This document shows positions 25,737-34,844 of a DNA stretch of 64,000 nt, in pieces. The stretch is from NCBI RefSeq assembly GCF_014672715.2, contig NZ_CP058566.2, positions 496,001 through 560,000 on the forward strand. The letters are read 5' to 3'. The notes beneath the pieces were generated by a model, which had not been told where the DNA came from, searched no databases, and saw only the letters and a program-made list of their open reading frames with translations. Position 1 is the first letter of the stretch. Each line of letters begins with the position of its first letter. Source of the DNA: Dehalogenimonas etheniformans (lineage in GTDB: Bacteria > Chloroflexota > Dehalococcoidia > Dehalococcoidales > Dehalococcoidaceae). A program made the position numbers and the translations under genes.

Positions 25737-27260
25737 TCAGGCGCTTCCGCTACTCGATCCTCCGGATATCGGTGTTTTCAATAATGTCTCGGTGATCTTC
25801 CGTAGATGATAACCCGTTATGGAGAGCGTCACTGCCAGCGGGAACACTTTGGGCCTCCTGAACAGGCTGAACGCCAAAAGCCTCCAATAATAAGTACGAC
25901 CTTTTTCGATAATCCCGAGCTTCCATAATGAACGGAAGAACGCCGCTATGTGGTGAAATTCGAAACGAGGAAGGCGTCCCCGAATTCGCGGGTTGTAGTT
26001 GCGCAGGAACAATTTGGTGCGCTCATAATAGTGTTTGGGTGAGTAAATGGTTTCAAGCAGGTGCCGGTAACCCTCTATGAGGGTTTTACGTGGCATCTTT
26101 GGTTCGAAATTGAGAGTGGAATCGGTGTTGTCCCCGCCAAAATCCTCGATCATCCGGTTTTCCTTCTCGAGGCGTTGGAATAACCGGGTGCCCCGGGGCG
26201 CGTTTAATAAACCCACCATAGCAGTGACTATGCCGCTATTCTGGATAAAAGCTATCTGCGATTTGAAAATCGAGGGTGGATCAGAGTCGAAGCCGACAAT
26301 GAAGCCACCCTGGACCTGGAGGCCGGCAGCCTGGATTCTCTTGACGGCGGCTACCATGTCACGGTTTTCGTTCTGACCTTTGTCACATTCCGCCAGGCTC
26401 TCGGCGTTGGGGGTTTCGACACCGACGAAGACCTGGAAAAAGCCAGCATCCGCCATGGCTTTCATGAGGTCGTCGTCATCGGCAAGGTTTATTGATACCT
26501 CGGTCGACAGGCTGAAAGGGAATTTGTTCTTCTCCTGCCAGCTGGTGATGGCGGGAAGCACCTCAGCCTTCAAGTGCCGTTTGTTGCCGATGAGATTGTC
26601 ATCAACGAAGAATACACCGGAACGCCAGCCGTAATCGTACAGAGATTGTAATTCGCGTACAACCTGATCTGCGGTTTTGACCCTCGGTTTGCGGCCGAAG
26701 AGGACGACGATGTCGCAGAATTCGCAATTGAACGGGCAGCCCCGTGAGTACTGCAGCGACATCGAGGAATAAGCAGCTTTATCAAGGAGTTTCCACATTG
26801 GCAGGGGCGTAGCGGTGATATCTGGTTTATCCTCGGATCGATAAACCGGCTGTGCCTCGCCCGCCGCCCAATCGGCAAGAAACAGCGGCAGGGTAATTTC
26901 AGCCTCATCCAATACGAAGTGATCTACACCCGAGATTCTATCGTACTCGGTAGTGAAATAAGGACCCCCGGCGACGATGGTTTTGCCGGCCGCCCTGGCT
27001 TTTTCGATTAATTCTTCCGCCGATTTTCGCTGGATCGCCATCGCGGAAATATAGACTGCGTCAGCCCAATCCAAATCTCTTTGATTGAAACTGGTGACAT
27101 TGAGGTCAAGCAGTCTGATTTCCCATTCATTCGGCAGCATCGCTGCAATGGTCAACAAACCAAGAGGAGGGAAAGACGCCCTTTTACTGACGAATTTAAG
27201 GGCGTGACGGAAACTCCAGAAGGTTTCTGGATAACGGGGATAAACCATGAGAATTTTCAT
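25737..27260 (-). CDS. B12-binding-domain radical SAM protein (HpnR-like, DUF4070)
   Basis: A 507-residue protein with an N-terminal B12-binding-like domain (MKILMVYPRYPETFWSF, PPLGLLTIAAMLP), a radical SAM core with the cluster motif RGCPFNCEFCDIV (Cys-x3-Cys-x2-Cys), and a C-terminal DUF4070-like region starting near residue 380. The closest characterised type appears to be the hopanoid C-2 methylase HpnR group, but substrate is unknown. It follows the hydrogenase operon by 63 bases on the same strand. Confidence 0.82.
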   Translation of the reverse strand: MKILMVYPRYPETFWSFRHALKFVSKRASFPPLGLLTIAAMLPNEWEIRLLDLNVTSFNQRDLDWADAVYISAMAIQRKSAEELIEKARAAGKTIVAGGPYFTTEYDRISGVDHFVLDEAEITLPLFLADWAAGEAQPVYRSEDKPDITATPLPMWKLLDKAAYSSMSLQYSRGCPFNCEFCDIVVLFGRKPRVKTADQVVRELQSLYDYGWRSGVFFVDDNLIGNKRHLKAEVLPAITSWQEKNKFPFSLSTEVSINLADDDDLMKAMADAGFFQVFVGVETPNAESLAECDKGQNENRDMVAAVKRIQAAGLQVQGGFIVGFDSDPPSIFKSQIAFIQNSGIVTAMVGLLNAPRGTRLFQRLEKENRMIEDFGGDNTDSTLNFEPKMPRKTLIEGYRHLLETIYSPKHYYERTKLFLRNYNPRIRGRLPRFEFHHIAAFFRSLWKLGIIEKGRTYYWRLLAFSLFRRPKVFPLAVTLSITGYHLRKITETLLKTPISGGSSSGSA

Positions 27261-27323
27261 ATACCGGCTCCAAGGGGATTTGCAGGTGGGTCTTTATCAG
27301 AGTAACTACAAGGAAAGGATAAG

Positions 27324-27701
27324 TCAACCGTGATGCATTTCCGTTTCTAGCTCGCCGGTCCCCATGGGGATTTCCATTCGCACCTTGATCGCTTCCCCTT
27401 CGACAACCACAGGAAAAATACAGGCATCCTTCGTGCGCAATTTGAAGGGTCCGAATTTAAATCCCGAAAGGCATTTACCACTAGAGATGTAAAACTTAGC
27501 GCCATGGATCGGGCAGGAAATAACCTTTCCCTCAAGTTTTCCCGAGGCCAATTCGCCACCGAGGTGGCTGCAAGTCTCGTTTATGGCGTAGAAGTTGCCG
27601 CTAGAGTTGATAACCAACAATTTCTTGTCGCATACCAAAAAGGACTTCATCTGCCCGTCAAGAATATCTCCGGTCTTTGCCACATCAATGTATTTTTCCA
27701 T
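27324..27701 (-). CDS. Rieske [2Fe-2S] domain protein, last gene of hydrogenase operon
   Basis: A 125-residue soluble Rieske ferredoxin-like protein. Cluster ligands are in CSHLGGEL and CPIHGAKFYISSGKCLSG (Cys-x-His / Cys-x2-His). No signal peptide is present. It lies 26 bases after the two-cluster ferredoxin gene and so ends the hydrogenase operon. It might link the complex to another redox partner. Confidence 0.85.
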   Translation of the reverse strand: MEKYIDVAKTGDILDGQMKSFLVCDKKLLVINSSGNFYAINETCSHLGGELASGKLEGKVISCPIHGAKFYISSGKCLSGFKFGPFKLRTKDACIFPVVVEGEAIKVRMEIPMGTGELETEMHHG

Positions 27702-27727
27702 CTAGTATCTTCCGAGGACCCAAATTG

Positions 27728-28087
27728 TTATATATTATGCGTGGAAGGTCCTCTGTGGTAGATCACCGTTACTTCCTGTTTTTTGTGAATACGTGGGGCG
27801 GCATAGACCAAGTCGTGACTGATGGCCTGCTGCAGGCAGACATCGACACAGTTTGCGCAGTAGACACATTTCAACGGATCGTAGCGCACCTGGCGAGATG
27901 GCACATCAATAGTTATGGCGCCCGAAGGGCACAATCGAGCGCAATCGTTGCATAGATCGCACTTATTGCTATCCCAACGGACTTTGCCACGAAATCCTGC
28001 AACGGGTTCTTTTACAACAACTGGATAACACACCGTTGCCGGTTTGCTGAACAGGTTTTTGATTACGGTCGGCAGCATCCAGGGCAT
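27728..28087 (-). CDS. NuoI/EchF-like ferredoxin subunit (2x[4Fe-4S])
   Basis: A 119-residue polyferredoxin subunit with the two cluster motifs CDLCNDCARLCPSG and CVYCANCVDVC, after a NuoI-like N-terminus (MPWMLPTVIKNLFSKPATV). It corresponds to EchF/NuoI, which passes electrons to the small subunit. Its AGGAG site overlaps the stop of the large-subunit gene. Confidence 0.88.
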   Translation of the reverse strand: MPWMLPTVIKNLFSKPATVCYPVVVKEPVAGFRGKVRWDSNKCDLCNDCARLCPSGAITIDVPSRQVRYDPLKCVYCANCVDVCLQQAISHDLVYAAPRIHKKQEVTVIYHRGPSTHNI

Positions 28088-28096
28088 TCGTTTCTC

Positions 28097-29176
28097 CTAG
28101 CGTTCCGTGCAAGAAATGCAGGGGTCGATGGAAAGAGTAATAATGGGCACATCGGCAAGCTCGCAGCCGGGCAGCATCGCGAGGAGGGTAGGAATATTGG
28201 CGAAGGTTGGAGTACGGATTTTGCAACGCTCGAGGTTATTGGATCCGTTGCCTTTGACATAATAAAATAGTTCACCGCGGGGTTGCTCAACTCGGGTGAT
28301 AGTCTCCCCCTCCGGGAATGTGTCGACGCGAACCAACAATTCTCCGGACGGCGCCATCTCCAGGGACCTTGTGACCAGTTCGATCGATTGATAGAGTTCT
28401 CTTACCCTGACTAGCGCACGAGCATAACTGTCGCCGGCGGTTTCCACGACCGGCTCGAAACCGATGTCTTTGAACGCGGCATAACCCGTCGATCTTATGT
28501 CGGAGGAGACGCCGCTGGCTCGCAATGTTGGGCCGACGGCCCCCAGCAAGCGCGCTTGTTCGGTGGTTAGTATACCCTTGCCTATGGCTCGTTTTTTGAG
28601 CGTCGGGTCGTTCAACAGGGTCGGTTTGACCGTTTTATCCATAAAATTCTTGAAATCCGCTAGTTTTGTCTTGATCGTCTTCACTGTTTCGGGATCGATG
28701 TCCCGGCGCACTCCGCCTACCAGCACTGCGGAATGGATGACCCGGTTGCCTGTAGTCATCTCCAGGATGTCCATGATGATTTCCCTGGCACGCCAGATCT
28801 GCATGAACAGGCTCTCAAAACCCATTGCATCAGCCAACAAACCAAGCCACAGAGCATGACTGTGAAGGCGCGATAATTCAGCCCAGGCGGTTCGCAGATA
28901 CCGGGCACGCTCTGGAACGGTTACCCCGCAGAGTTTTTCGACCGCTTCGCAGTAGCACAAAGCATGCTGAATACTGCATATACCGCAAATGCGTTCCACA
29001 AGAAAGACATTGTTGCGGAAAGGGTTCAACTCGCAAGCTTTTTCGATTCCCCTATGGACGTAGCCGATAACCGGGGTCGCTCCGGTAACGATCTCATCTT
29101 CACATTCCAACTTAAGCTGCACCGGTTCAGGAAAGACCGGATGCTGGGGGCCGAAGGGTATTACGGTGCGCGCCAT
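28097..29176 (-). CDS. Group 4 [NiFe] hydrogenase large subunit (EchE/NuoD-like)
   Basis: Catalytic subunit of an energy-converting hydrogenase. The Ni-binding Cys pairs are intact: ERICGICSIQHALCYCEA (N-terminal, near residue 60) and DPCISCTER at the very C-terminus. The 359-residue body is like EchE/CooH. The protein ends three residues after the last Cys, so there is no C-terminal extension for a maturation protease to cut. It lies directly after the NuoC-GltD fusion gene. Confidence 0.92.
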   Translation of the reverse strand: MARTVIPFGPQHPVFPEPVQLKLECEDEIVTGATPVIGYVHRGIEKACELNPFRNNVFLVERICGICSIQHALCYCEAVEKLCGVTVPERARYLRTAWAELSRLHSHALWLGLLADAMGFESLFMQIWRAREIIMDILEMTTGNRVIHSAVLVGGVRRDIDPETVKTIKTKLADFKNFMDKTVKPTLLNDPTLKKRAIGKGILTTEQARLLGAVGPTLRASGVSSDIRSTGYAAFKDIGFEPVVETAGDSYARALVRVRELYQSIELVTRSLEMAPSGELLVRVDTFPEGETITRVEQPRGELFYYVKGNGSNNLERCKIRTPTFANIPTLLAMLPGCELADVPIITLSIDPCISCTER

Positions 29177-30559
29177 CTAAACCTCCACGTCACAGCGCCA
29201 GCAACGGCGGCCCTCTTTTATCGCCATTTCAGGAGTTAAGCCGAGCTCTTCCTCGCCGACCTCGTCAACCTTTCCGAATGGAACGTTTGGCTGCTGTTGT
29301 CTTTTCCGCGGTTCCCGCCGGTCAAAAATGGTATCTCTTGAGAGCGCTTCAGCAGGTAGTGGAGGGGTCTCCGGCCAGTCGATAGTTCCGCCAAGGAATT
29401 TTTGTATGCTCTCGGCAGCCCGTCTCCCTGATGCAATAGCTTCAATTACCGAAGTCGGTCCCATGGTTATGTCTCCGGCAGCAAATATCCGGTCTTTATT
29501 GGTTTTTAGTGTCTCTTTGTCGACACTCACGATATTATGGCCGTCGCGTTGTTCCGCTTCAAGGCCAAGACGCTTCAACAGATCCACTTTTCCACTTACC
29601 GCGGCGATAACGCCGGATTTGCGAATTCCCTGATGGGCTCCGAATGCAATCAGAACCGCATCGAAGCCTTCGTCCAGGAGATTTTCCAGGTTATCTACAC
29701 GGTGGTTGGTTTCGATTTTGACACCAAATCCGGCAATCGCCCCGATTTCCGCATCCAGGATAGATCGCGGCAGTTCGGTTTCGGGGATGCCGTAGCGAAG
29801 ATGACCGCCAGTTTCAGGCAGCGCTTCAAAAACTGTTACGGCGTTGCCTAGTCTGGCCAGAAAATAAGCCGCGGTGAGCCCGGCAGGTCCGGAACCAACA
29901 ATTGCAATTCGGTGACCGGTGGATGGCAGAGGCGAGGGTTCCACGTAATGGCCGCGCTCATAGGCCAATCGTTTGAGCAGTTTGATCGAGATACCTTCAT
30001 TTTGTTTATCCTGCCGGCAGGCGGCTTCGCAGGAAGCCAGGCAGACGCGGCCAAGGATACCTGGAAAAGGCACTGACTGATGGATGACAGCCAGCGCGGC
30101 ATCGAATTCGCCTTCACCGCATAATCGGACGTATCGGGGGATGTCGATACCGGCAGGGCAGGATTGATGACATGGGGCGTTGAGGCGGATTGCTTTTCTG
30201 GGTTGGTAATCAGGCGGCTTCACTAGGTAGGTTTTAGGGCTGTCTTTGGTCACCATCATACCGCCGAGATAGTCGAGAGATTGGTTCTCAAATTTAATCC
30301 CGAAGAGTTCGGAAATCTCGTTTTCGATCAGGCTGGCGCACAAGTAGACCGAAGATAGACTGGGTACGGTGTCATTTTTCGCGATTTTAAGCCGCCAGTG
30401 CTCCATGTGCTGGCTGTTGTCAAGATTGAAATGATAGATGATCTCAAATCCGCCGTCAGCATCAATGGCCGTGGCAGTACAGAACATGCCGCCGGCGGAA
30501 CGCATTACCGACGCGTTGGGAACCAATCTTTCGGCGGTCACGACACGTTCGTTATTCAT
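29177..30559 (-). CDS. NuoC/EchD-like domain fused to a truncated GltD/NfnB-type flavoprotein
   Basis: A 460-residue fusion. Residues 1 to about 115 match the NuoC/EchD 30-kDa subunit (YLCASLIENEISELFGIKFE). After a linker comes a GltD-type [4Fe-4S] module (APCHQSCPAGIDIP, near 128-141; RVCLASCEAACR, 171-182). An FAD Rossmann motif follows (VGSGPAGLTAAYFLARLG, 221-238), then FAAGDITMGPTSVIEAIASG (359-378), and it ends RRCWRCD. The NAD(P)H-binding insert with GGGN-x-A-x-D, expected after residue 315, is missing: the chain runs from FGAHQGIRKSG almost directly to the final FAD segment. It may carry electrons without binding NAD(P)H. It overlaps the upstream gene by 8 bases. Confidence 0.88.
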   Translation of the reverse strand: MNNERVVTAERLVPNASVMRSAGGMFCTATAIDADGGFEIIYHFNLDNSQHMEHWRLKIAKNDTVPSLSSVYLCASLIENEISELFGIKFENQSLDYLGGMMVTKDSPKTYLVKPPDYQPRKAIRLNAPCHQSCPAGIDIPRYVRLCGEGEFDAALAVIHQSVPFPGILGRVCLASCEAACRQDKQNEGISIKLLKRLAYERGHYVEPSPLPSTGHRIAIVGSGPAGLTAAYFLARLGNAVTVFEALPETGGHLRYGIPETELPRSILDAEIGAIAGFGVKIETNHRVDNLENLLDEGFDAVLIAFGAHQGIRKSGVIAAVSGKVDLLKRLGLEAEQRDGHNIVSVDKETLKTNKDRIFAAGDITMGPTSVIEAIASGRRAAESIQKFLGGTIDWPETPPLPAEALSRDTIFDRREPRKRQQQPNVPFGKVDEVGEEELGLTPEMAIKEGRRCWRCDVEV

Positions 30560-31157
30560 GCGCGGGAGCCTCGGTGTTGAAATCCAGTGCTTGGGCTAAA
30601 AGGAAATTGCCCTCGATCACGTTGGTCGGGCAGATCCTGAAACATTCCCGGCACTTTGAGCATTCCTTTGCAGCTATCTCTGGCATGAAGGTCACTTCAC
30701 GGGAAGCGCCGCGCCCGATAAAGCTGACCGCACCCAGCTTTTTTACCTCGTTGCAGTAGCGCACGCACATGCCGCACAAAATGCAGAAGGTGCCGTCTTT
30801 CTTGAACCTGTTGACGTTAGCGCCGTATTCCCTGGCCAGGTCCTTGACGACTTTGGCGCCGGGCGCTTGTGTCAACAATAATTCGACCAAGACCTTGCGA
30901 ATGCGCCGGATGCGTTCACTTTCTGTGAAGACCACAAGTTTGTCTTCTGCAGGGTAAACACAGGAAGCTACAATCCGTTTTCTGGCGCCCTGGCGTATCT
31001 CCACACTGCACAATCGGCAGCCGCCGTAGGGTTCAAGGTCTTTATGATGACAAAGAGTCGGAATGTGGATGCAAGCGCTCTGAGCCGCCTCGAGGATGGT
31101 CATTCCGGGGTGGGCAATTATTTCCTGCCCGTCGATGGTAAGTTTTAAGTCAGGCAT
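30552..31157 (-). CDS. NuoG/HoxU-like Fe-S subunit
   Basis: A 201-residue protein equal to the N-terminal part of NuoG or to HoxU: a [2Fe-2S] ferredoxin domain (ACIHIPTLCHH, GGCRLCSVEI), a His-type segment region, and [4Fe-4S] motifs CILCGMCVRYCNEV and CSKCRECFRICPTNVIEG. It has no molybdopterin-like domain. It is one base from the NuoF gene and probably links the NADH module to the hydrogenase. Confidence 0.9.
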   Translation of the reverse strand: MPDLKLTIDGQEIIAHPGMTILEAAQSACIHIPTLCHHKDLEPYGGCRLCSVEIRQGARKRIVASCVYPAEDKLVVFTESERIRRIRKVLVELLLTQAPGAKVVKDLAREYGANVNRFKKDGTFCILCGMCVRYCNEVKKLGAVSFIGRGASREVTFMPEIAAKECSKCRECFRICPTNVIEGNFLLAQALDFNTEAPAHE

Positions 31158-33083
31158 CTATTTTACCTTATGCCTTACTTTGATCGGCTCTTTGGGGGTG
31201 CCTTCCGGTGCATTTCGACCGGGTACTTTCAGAATAGCGCCAAACTTGGGCGGGCAGATGTCTACGCAGGCGCCACACTTGATGCATTTCGATTGCTCTA
31301 TGACGTGGACCATCTGCTTGGAACCGACTATCGCCGAAGAGGCGCAAGTGCGGATACAAAGCGAACAGGCTTTGCATTTATCCGCATCGATGTAGAAGGT
31401 GACAAGATCCGGGCAAATCCCGGCCGGGCATTTTTTGTCGCGGATATGGGTTTCGTATTCCGGGCGGAAATAGCGGAGAGTTGTCAGAAGCGGGTTGGCC
31501 GCGGTCTGCCCCAGGGCGCAGAGACAGGCATCCTTCAGAGTCTCTGCCAACTCCTCGAGTGTATCGAGTTCCTCCATTTCCGCTTCGCCGCGGGTAATCC
31601 TGGTGACGATGTCGATCATCTGTTTTAAGCCTTCGCGGCACGGAAGGCATTTGCCGCAAGACTCGTCGGCCAGGAAAGTGAGGAAGTATTTGGCCAGGTC
31701 GACCATGCAGGTTTCTTCATCCAGGACGATCATGCCACCGGAGCCGACCATCGACCCCAGCTTATCCAATTCATCGAAATCTACCGGCGTATCCATGTAT
31801 TCTACGGGAATGCAGCCGCCAGACGGACCGCCCGTCTGCACCGCCTTCAGTTTCTTGCCGTCGCGGACGCCGCCCCCGATTTTAAAAACGATATCCTTGA
31901 GGGTGGTGCCCATCGGCACTTCCACCAGGCCGGTATTATTCACCTTGCCTACCAGGGCGAAGATCTTGGTTCCGGACGATCCGCTGGTGCCGATGCTTTT
32001 GAACCACTCGGCGCCGCGGTTGATGATCTGAGGCACGTTAGCCCAAGTTTCAACGTTATTCAAATTGCTGGGTTTGTTCCATAGTCCTCTGACAGCAGTT
32101 CGGATGTATTTCGGTCTCGGCTCGCCGACCCGTCCCTCGATGGCGGTCATCAGCGCGGATGATTCCCCCGATACAAAAGCGCCGGCGCCCTGATGCACTT
32201 TGACGGTGAAATCGAAACCGCTGCCGAGGATGTTCTTTCCTAGCAGCCCGTATTCTTCGGCCTGGGCGATAGCCCTGAACAGGTTGGTTACCGCCAGTGG
32301 GTATTCGGCCCGCACGTAAACGTAACCTTCGTGGCTGCCAATGGCATAGGCGCCGATCATCAAGCCTTCCAGGACGCAGTGCGGGTTGCCCTCCATGACC
32401 GATCTGTCCATGAACGCGCCGGGATCGCCCTCATCGCAGTTGACAATGACATACTTCGGTTCGCCGGGGGCATTCTTGGTGGTGAACCATTTTTTACCGG
32501 CCGGGAAACCCGCGCCGCCCCGTCCTCGAAGCTGAGCTTGTTCCACCTCTGAGAGTACTTGATCCGGGGTCATACCTGATACAACCTTGGAGAGCGCCTT
32601 ATATCCGCCTACGGCGAGGTAGTCCTCAATGTTTTTGGGGTCTATACGCTGATTGTCGCCGAGCACCAGCCGGTACTGGTAACGGTAGAACGGAATATCA
32701 GATTGTTTGGCGATCTTTTCGCCGGTAGCGGGATCGGTGAAGAGAAGTCGCTCGACGATATTGCCTGACTTGACCGCGGCGACGACCTCGGGGACATCAG
32801 TTGGCTGAACCTGTAAATAACACACATCGGAGGGGTGAATAACCACCACTGTTCCCTTTTCGCAGAAACCGTGACAGCCGGTGTGGCGGATGTCGATGCT
32901 GTCGCTTAACCCTTGAGCGGCTAGTTCGGCGATGAACAATTCGCCTAGTTTACCGGCTCCAAGAGCCAGGCAGCCCGTACCGCCGCAGATAGAGATGCAT
33001 GGTTTATCATGCTTCCGTTGTTCAATTATTCTTTGCCTCAGGCTCGCCAGAGCCCCGGGTGAGTCCAGCCTGTTCATCGTCAT
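31158..33083 (-). CDS. NuoF/HydB-like NADH-binding flavoprotein subunit
   Basis: A 641-residue subunit of the type found in NAD-linked and bifurcating hydrogenases. Order: N-terminal thioredoxin-like [2Fe-2S] domain (CISICGGTGC), FMN/NADH core (RGRGGAGFPAGKKW and CDEGDPGAFMDRSVMEGNPH), SLBB region, [4Fe-4S] motif CGKCLPCREG, and a C-terminal two-cluster ferredoxin (CKACSLCIRTC and CIKCGACVDIC). It forms the NADH site with NuoE. It starts immediately after nuoE. Confidence 0.94.
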   Translation of the reverse strand: MTMNRLDSPGALASLRQRIIEQRKHDKPCISICGGTGCLALGAGKLGELFIAELAAQGLSDSIDIRHTGCHGFCEKGTVVVIHPSDVCYLQVQPTDVPEVVAAVKSGNIVERLLFTDPATGEKIAKQSDIPFYRYQYRLVLGDNQRIDPKNIEDYLAVGGYKALSKVVSGMTPDQVLSEVEQAQLRGRGGAGFPAGKKWFTTKNAPGEPKYVIVNCDEGDPGAFMDRSVMEGNPHCVLEGLMIGAYAIGSHEGYVYVRAEYPLAVTNLFRAIAQAEEYGLLGKNILGSGFDFTVKVHQGAGAFVSGESSALMTAIEGRVGEPRPKYIRTAVRGLWNKPSNLNNVETWANVPQIINRGAEWFKSIGTSGSSGTKIFALVGKVNNTGLVEVPMGTTLKDIVFKIGGGVRDGKKLKAVQTGGPSGGCIPVEYMDTPVDFDELDKLGSMVGSGGMIVLDEETCMVDLAKYFLTFLADESCGKCLPCREGLKQMIDIVTRITRGEAEMEELDTLEELAETLKDACLCALGQTAANPLLTTLRYFRPEYETHIRDKKCPAGICPDLVTFYIDADKCKACSLCIRTCASSAIVGSKQMVHVIEQSKCIKCGACVDICPPKFGAILKVPGRNAPEGTPKEPIKVRHKVK

Positions 33084-33542
33084 TTACTTGTACTGCTCAA
33101 GGACTTTCTCGGTTTCTGCCGGGGGCAGCTTGCCGTGGTACTCGCCGTCGACTACCATGACCGGTCCCAGCGCGCAGCATCCCAGGCAGTTCACCGTTTC
33201 AAGAGAAAAACGCATATCGTCGGAGGTTTCCCCTGGCCCGACGCCTATTTTATCGGCGGCTTTTTCAAGTATTTTGGGCGCCCCGTGCACGTGGCAGGCG
33301 GTACCCATGCACACCATAACGTGATGGCGGCCGTGGGGTTTGAGACTAAATACTTTATAGAACGTAGCCACATGATAAACGCGGTTAAGCGGAACTCCCA
33401 ATGCTTCGGTGACCCGCAGCAAGGCTTTTTTTGGCAGCCAGCCGTATTCCTTCTGGATTGCCAGCAATGATTGGATGAGCATGTCGGGCTGGCCTTTGAA
33501 AGGCTCTAATAGTTTATCAAGTTTACTGAGATCAGTTTCCAA
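33084..33542 (-). CDS. NuoE-like [2Fe-2S] subunit
   Basis: A 152-residue thioredoxin-fold subunit with the [2Fe-2S] ligands in CMGTACHVHG and CLGCCALGPVMVVDG. It opens with a helical segment (LLEPFKGQPDMLIQSLLAIQ) ahead of PKKALLRVTEALG. It pairs with NuoF. It overlaps the end of the NuoB-like gene by 11 bases, a sign of coupled translation. Confidence 0.93.
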   Translation of the reverse strand: METDLSKLDKLLEPFKGQPDMLIQSLLAIQKEYGWLPKKALLRVTEALGVPLNRVYHVATFYKVFSLKPHGRHHVMVCMGTACHVHGAPKILEKAADKIGVGPGETSDDMRFSLETVNCLGCCALGPVMVVDGEYHGKLPPAETEKVLEQYK

Positions 33543-34005
33543 CGCTTTCCACCTTCTCGGGTTGCTTGACGCCTTTTTCGGACAACACTTTTAGTCCCAG
33601 GACGACACCGTCGATGATAGCCTCCGGCCGGGCGGCGCATCCCGGTACATAGACGTCGACAGGGATCACCTGGTCGACTCCGCCGATGACATTTGGGCAG
33701 TTATGGAACACCCCGCCGCTGCAGCCGCAGGTACCGATAACGATCACTACCTTGGGTTCCGGCATCTGGTCGTAGAGGTTGCGCAGCACTCTGGAGTTCC
33801 GCTTGTTGGCGGGACCGGTAACCAGCAGCACATCGGCATGTTTCGGGTTGCCCATATTAACGATTCCGAAGCGTTCGACGTCGTAAAGCGGCGTCAGGCA
33901 GGCCAGTATTTCGATATCGCAGCCGTTGCAGCTGCCGCAATCAAAATGCAGCAGCCACGGCGATTTTAAACGGGAAGTGGCAACGGCTTTGGTCAGTGTG
34001 TTCAT
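33532..34005 (-). CDS. [NiFe] hydrogenase small subunit (EchC/NuoB-like)
   Basis: Subunit carrying the cluster next to the Ni-Fe site: FDCGSCNGCDIEI, IGTCGCSGG and VYVPGCAARPEAI provide the Cys ligands of the proximal [4Fe-4S]. About 157 residues, the size of EchC. The start at 34005 (MNTLTKAV) is chosen because ATGA overlaps the NuoH-like stop; the frame opens at 34062. Confidence 0.92.
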   Translation of the reverse strand: MNTLTKAVATSRLKSPWLLHFDCGSCNGCDIEILACLTPLYDVERFGIVNMGNPKHADVLLVTGPANKRNSRVLRNLYDQMPEPKVVIVIGTCGCSGGVFHNCPNVIGGVDQVIPVDVYVPGCAARPEAIIDGVVLGLKVLSEKGVKQPEKVESVGN

Positions 34006-34844
34006 CCGAGGGCCTTCAGTGCAAAAATATTGATGGCTCCGAGACCCAGCCCAATCATCCATGTCAGGCGCAGCATGTCGCGCCAGGTCAATCTGGCGGT
34101 GATGTTATCGACCACCACGACGACAAACCAGGCCGCCAGAGCCAGCAGGATGCCCCACCCTAGCCAGAACAGCGACATCACTGCCAGAACCAGCACCAGT
34201 TCAAAAGTATGGGCGATTTCGATTATCGCCAGTTCCCGGCCGCTGTATTCGGTCATCACCCCTTTTACGATCTCTTGGTGCCCGTGTTCGGACGCGGCGA
34301 TATCGAACGGCGATTTGCGCATGATGATGATCAGGGCAACGACGAAAGCAAGGAAGACAGGCCACAACGAGGGTAGCAGGGCTGTGCCGATTCCTGAGAT
34401 CATGAAAGTGCCGGTTTTAATGTAGATAGCGATAGCGCCGAGCAGCAGTATCGGCTCGTAAGCCAGCATCTGCAGCAGTTCGCGGTTAGCACCGGCGTGG
34501 CTGTAAGGGGATTTGACACTGAACGCACCGACAATCAGGAAAATATCGGCTACCCCGAGGAGCAGAATCAGGTATAAAAGGTCCTGCCTCAATGCAAACA
34601 TGATCGTTGCCGCAAGGATGAAACCCAGGTAACCCCACACCGCCATGACCTGGAAGCCGCTGGAGGGTGCCGGTTTTTTACCTAATAATTTGAGAATGTC
34701 GTATATCGGCTGCAGCAGCGGCGGACCGACGCGTCCTTGCATCCTCGCAGAAAGCCGCCGGTCGAGGCCGCGCAAAAGGCTGCCGGCGATGGCAGGAATC
34801 AGTATAGCTGCGATTACAGCCAGGACACTCTGCCAAAATGTCAT
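34002..34844 (-). CDS. EchB/NuoH-like membrane subunit
   Basis: A 280-residue integral membrane protein with about eight helices. It shows the NuoH/HyfC-type segments ARMQGRVGPPLLQPIYDILK and SPFDIAASEHGHQEIVKG (conserved Glu). It anchors the peripheral arm and takes part in ion coupling. It overlaps both neighbours by 4 bases. Confidence 0.92.
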   Translation of the reverse strand: MTFWQSVLAVIAAILIPAIAGSLLRGLDRRLSARMQGRVGPPLLQPIYDILKLLGKKPAPSSGFQVMAVWGYLGFILAATIMFALRQDLLYLILLLGVADIFLIVGAFSVKSPYSHAGANRELLQMLAYEPILLLGAIAIYIKTGTFMISGIGTALLPSLWPVFLAFVVALIIIMRKSPFDIAASEHGHQEIVKGVMTEYSGRELAIIEIAHTFELVLVLAVMSLFWLGWGILLALAAWFVVVVVDNITARLTWRDMLRLTWMIGLGLGAINIFALKALG

